Positions 6,324 to 6,444 of a stretch of 6,444 bases of DNA are shown here, piece after piece; within the stretch, counting starts at the first letter, position 1, and the number at the start of each line of letters is the position of its first letter. This DNA comes from an uncultured Lachnospiraceae bacterium (GTDB lineage: Bacteria > Bacillota > Clostridia > Lachnospirales > Lachnospiraceae): assembly GCA_910586605.1 (NCBI GenBank), contig CAJUJR010000117.1:1-6444 (forward strand). The letters run 5' to 3'. Position numbers and translations under genes: made by a program. The notes under the pieces were generated by a model that was not told where the DNA came from, made no database searches, and saw only the letters and a list, made by a program, of their open reading frames with translations.

Positions 6324-6352
6324 AGTATACCAACAGGGAATTTTTATGTAAA
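6324..6352 (-). promoter_or_regulatory. Near-consensus sigma-A promoter for the alpha/beta hydrolase
   Basis: Read on the minus strand: TTTACA (6352-6347), an exact 17-base spacer, and TATACT (6329-6324), each 5 of 6 to consensus. Transcription would begin near 6317 and leave a leader of about 110 bases before the ATG at 6206. I saw no recognisable riboswitch in that leader. The right arm of the window-spanning repeat lies about 40 bases upstream of the -35 box. Confidence 0.7.
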
Positions 6353-6391
6353 GGCTTTTTGTGAATTTTGGCAGGGCTAATGGAATTGTTA

Positions 6392-6444
6392 GTTACTATT
6401 CACAGCCAATCGTAGCCGGACTTAAGGAAATAAAAAATATCTTC
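6392..6444 (-). repeat. Right arm of a window-spanning inverted repeat
   Basis: This is the reverse-complement partner of positions 6-54: a 23-base exact match (6392-6414) and a 16-base exact match (6429-6444) separated by 14 unrelated bases. The match reaches the last base of the window, so the repeat may continue beyond it. Both arms point inward and lie upstream of genes that read inward (the DUF pair on the left, the hydrolase on the right). Confidence 0.8.

Noticed and set aside
1..6444. CRISPR arrays, tRNA or rRNA genes
   Set aside because: No spaced direct repeats and no tRNA- or rRNA-like stretches were seen on either strand.

Overview
The window looks like chromosomal DNA from a motile, low-to-moderate GC member of the Bacillota, most likely a gut-type Clostridia of the Lachnospiraceae. 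The grounds are strong AGGAGG-type ribosome binding sites, AT-rich intergenic regions with sigma-A and sigma-28-like promoters, two chemoreceptors of clostridial type, and two neighbouring proteins that resemble the uncharacterised families DUF6033 and DUF3879, which I associate with Lachnospiraceae. These family names come from memory of sequence patterns, not from a search.

Layout, left to right. Positions 1-347 carry no full gene. They hold one arm of a window-spanning inverted repeat (6-54), a sigma-28 (flagellar/chemotaxis) type promoter (166-193), and a short reading frame (251-328) that repeats the start of the second gene downstream. A forward pair follows: a DUF6033-like protein (348-1061) and a DUF3879-like protein (1117-1803), probably one transcript. 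A separate sigma-A-like promoter (1849-1877) precedes a membrane-bound methyl-accepting chemotaxis protein (1929-3605), which ends at a strong hairpin terminator (3610-3648). Converging on it from the other strand is a soluble chemoreceptor with a C-terminal zinc-binding CZB domain (3671-5023). Its promoter (5084-5112) sits beside a 156-base palindromic MITE-like element (5134-5289) with 18-base terminal repeats and a 3-base target duplication. Last, also on the minus strand, is an alpha/beta hydrolase of the monoacylglycerol lipase/lysophospholipase type (5310-6206) with a near-consensus sigma-A promoter (6324-6352). The window closes with the second arm of the inverted repeat (6392-6444).

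How the genes fit together. Two receptors would feed the CheA/CheW chemotaxis pathway: one senses across the membrane with a four-helix-bundle-like domain, the other senses inside the cell through a zinc site. The DUF pair lies behind a flagellar-type promoter, so it may belong to the motility regulon. Its proteins lack signal peptides but share a short N-terminal aromatic motif, which suggests a common targeting or export signal; this is a hypothesis. The hydrolase has no evident link to chemotaxis.

The least explained features are the DUF pair with its duplicated N-terminal mini-frame, the MITE-like hairpin, and the inverted repeat that brackets the whole segment.
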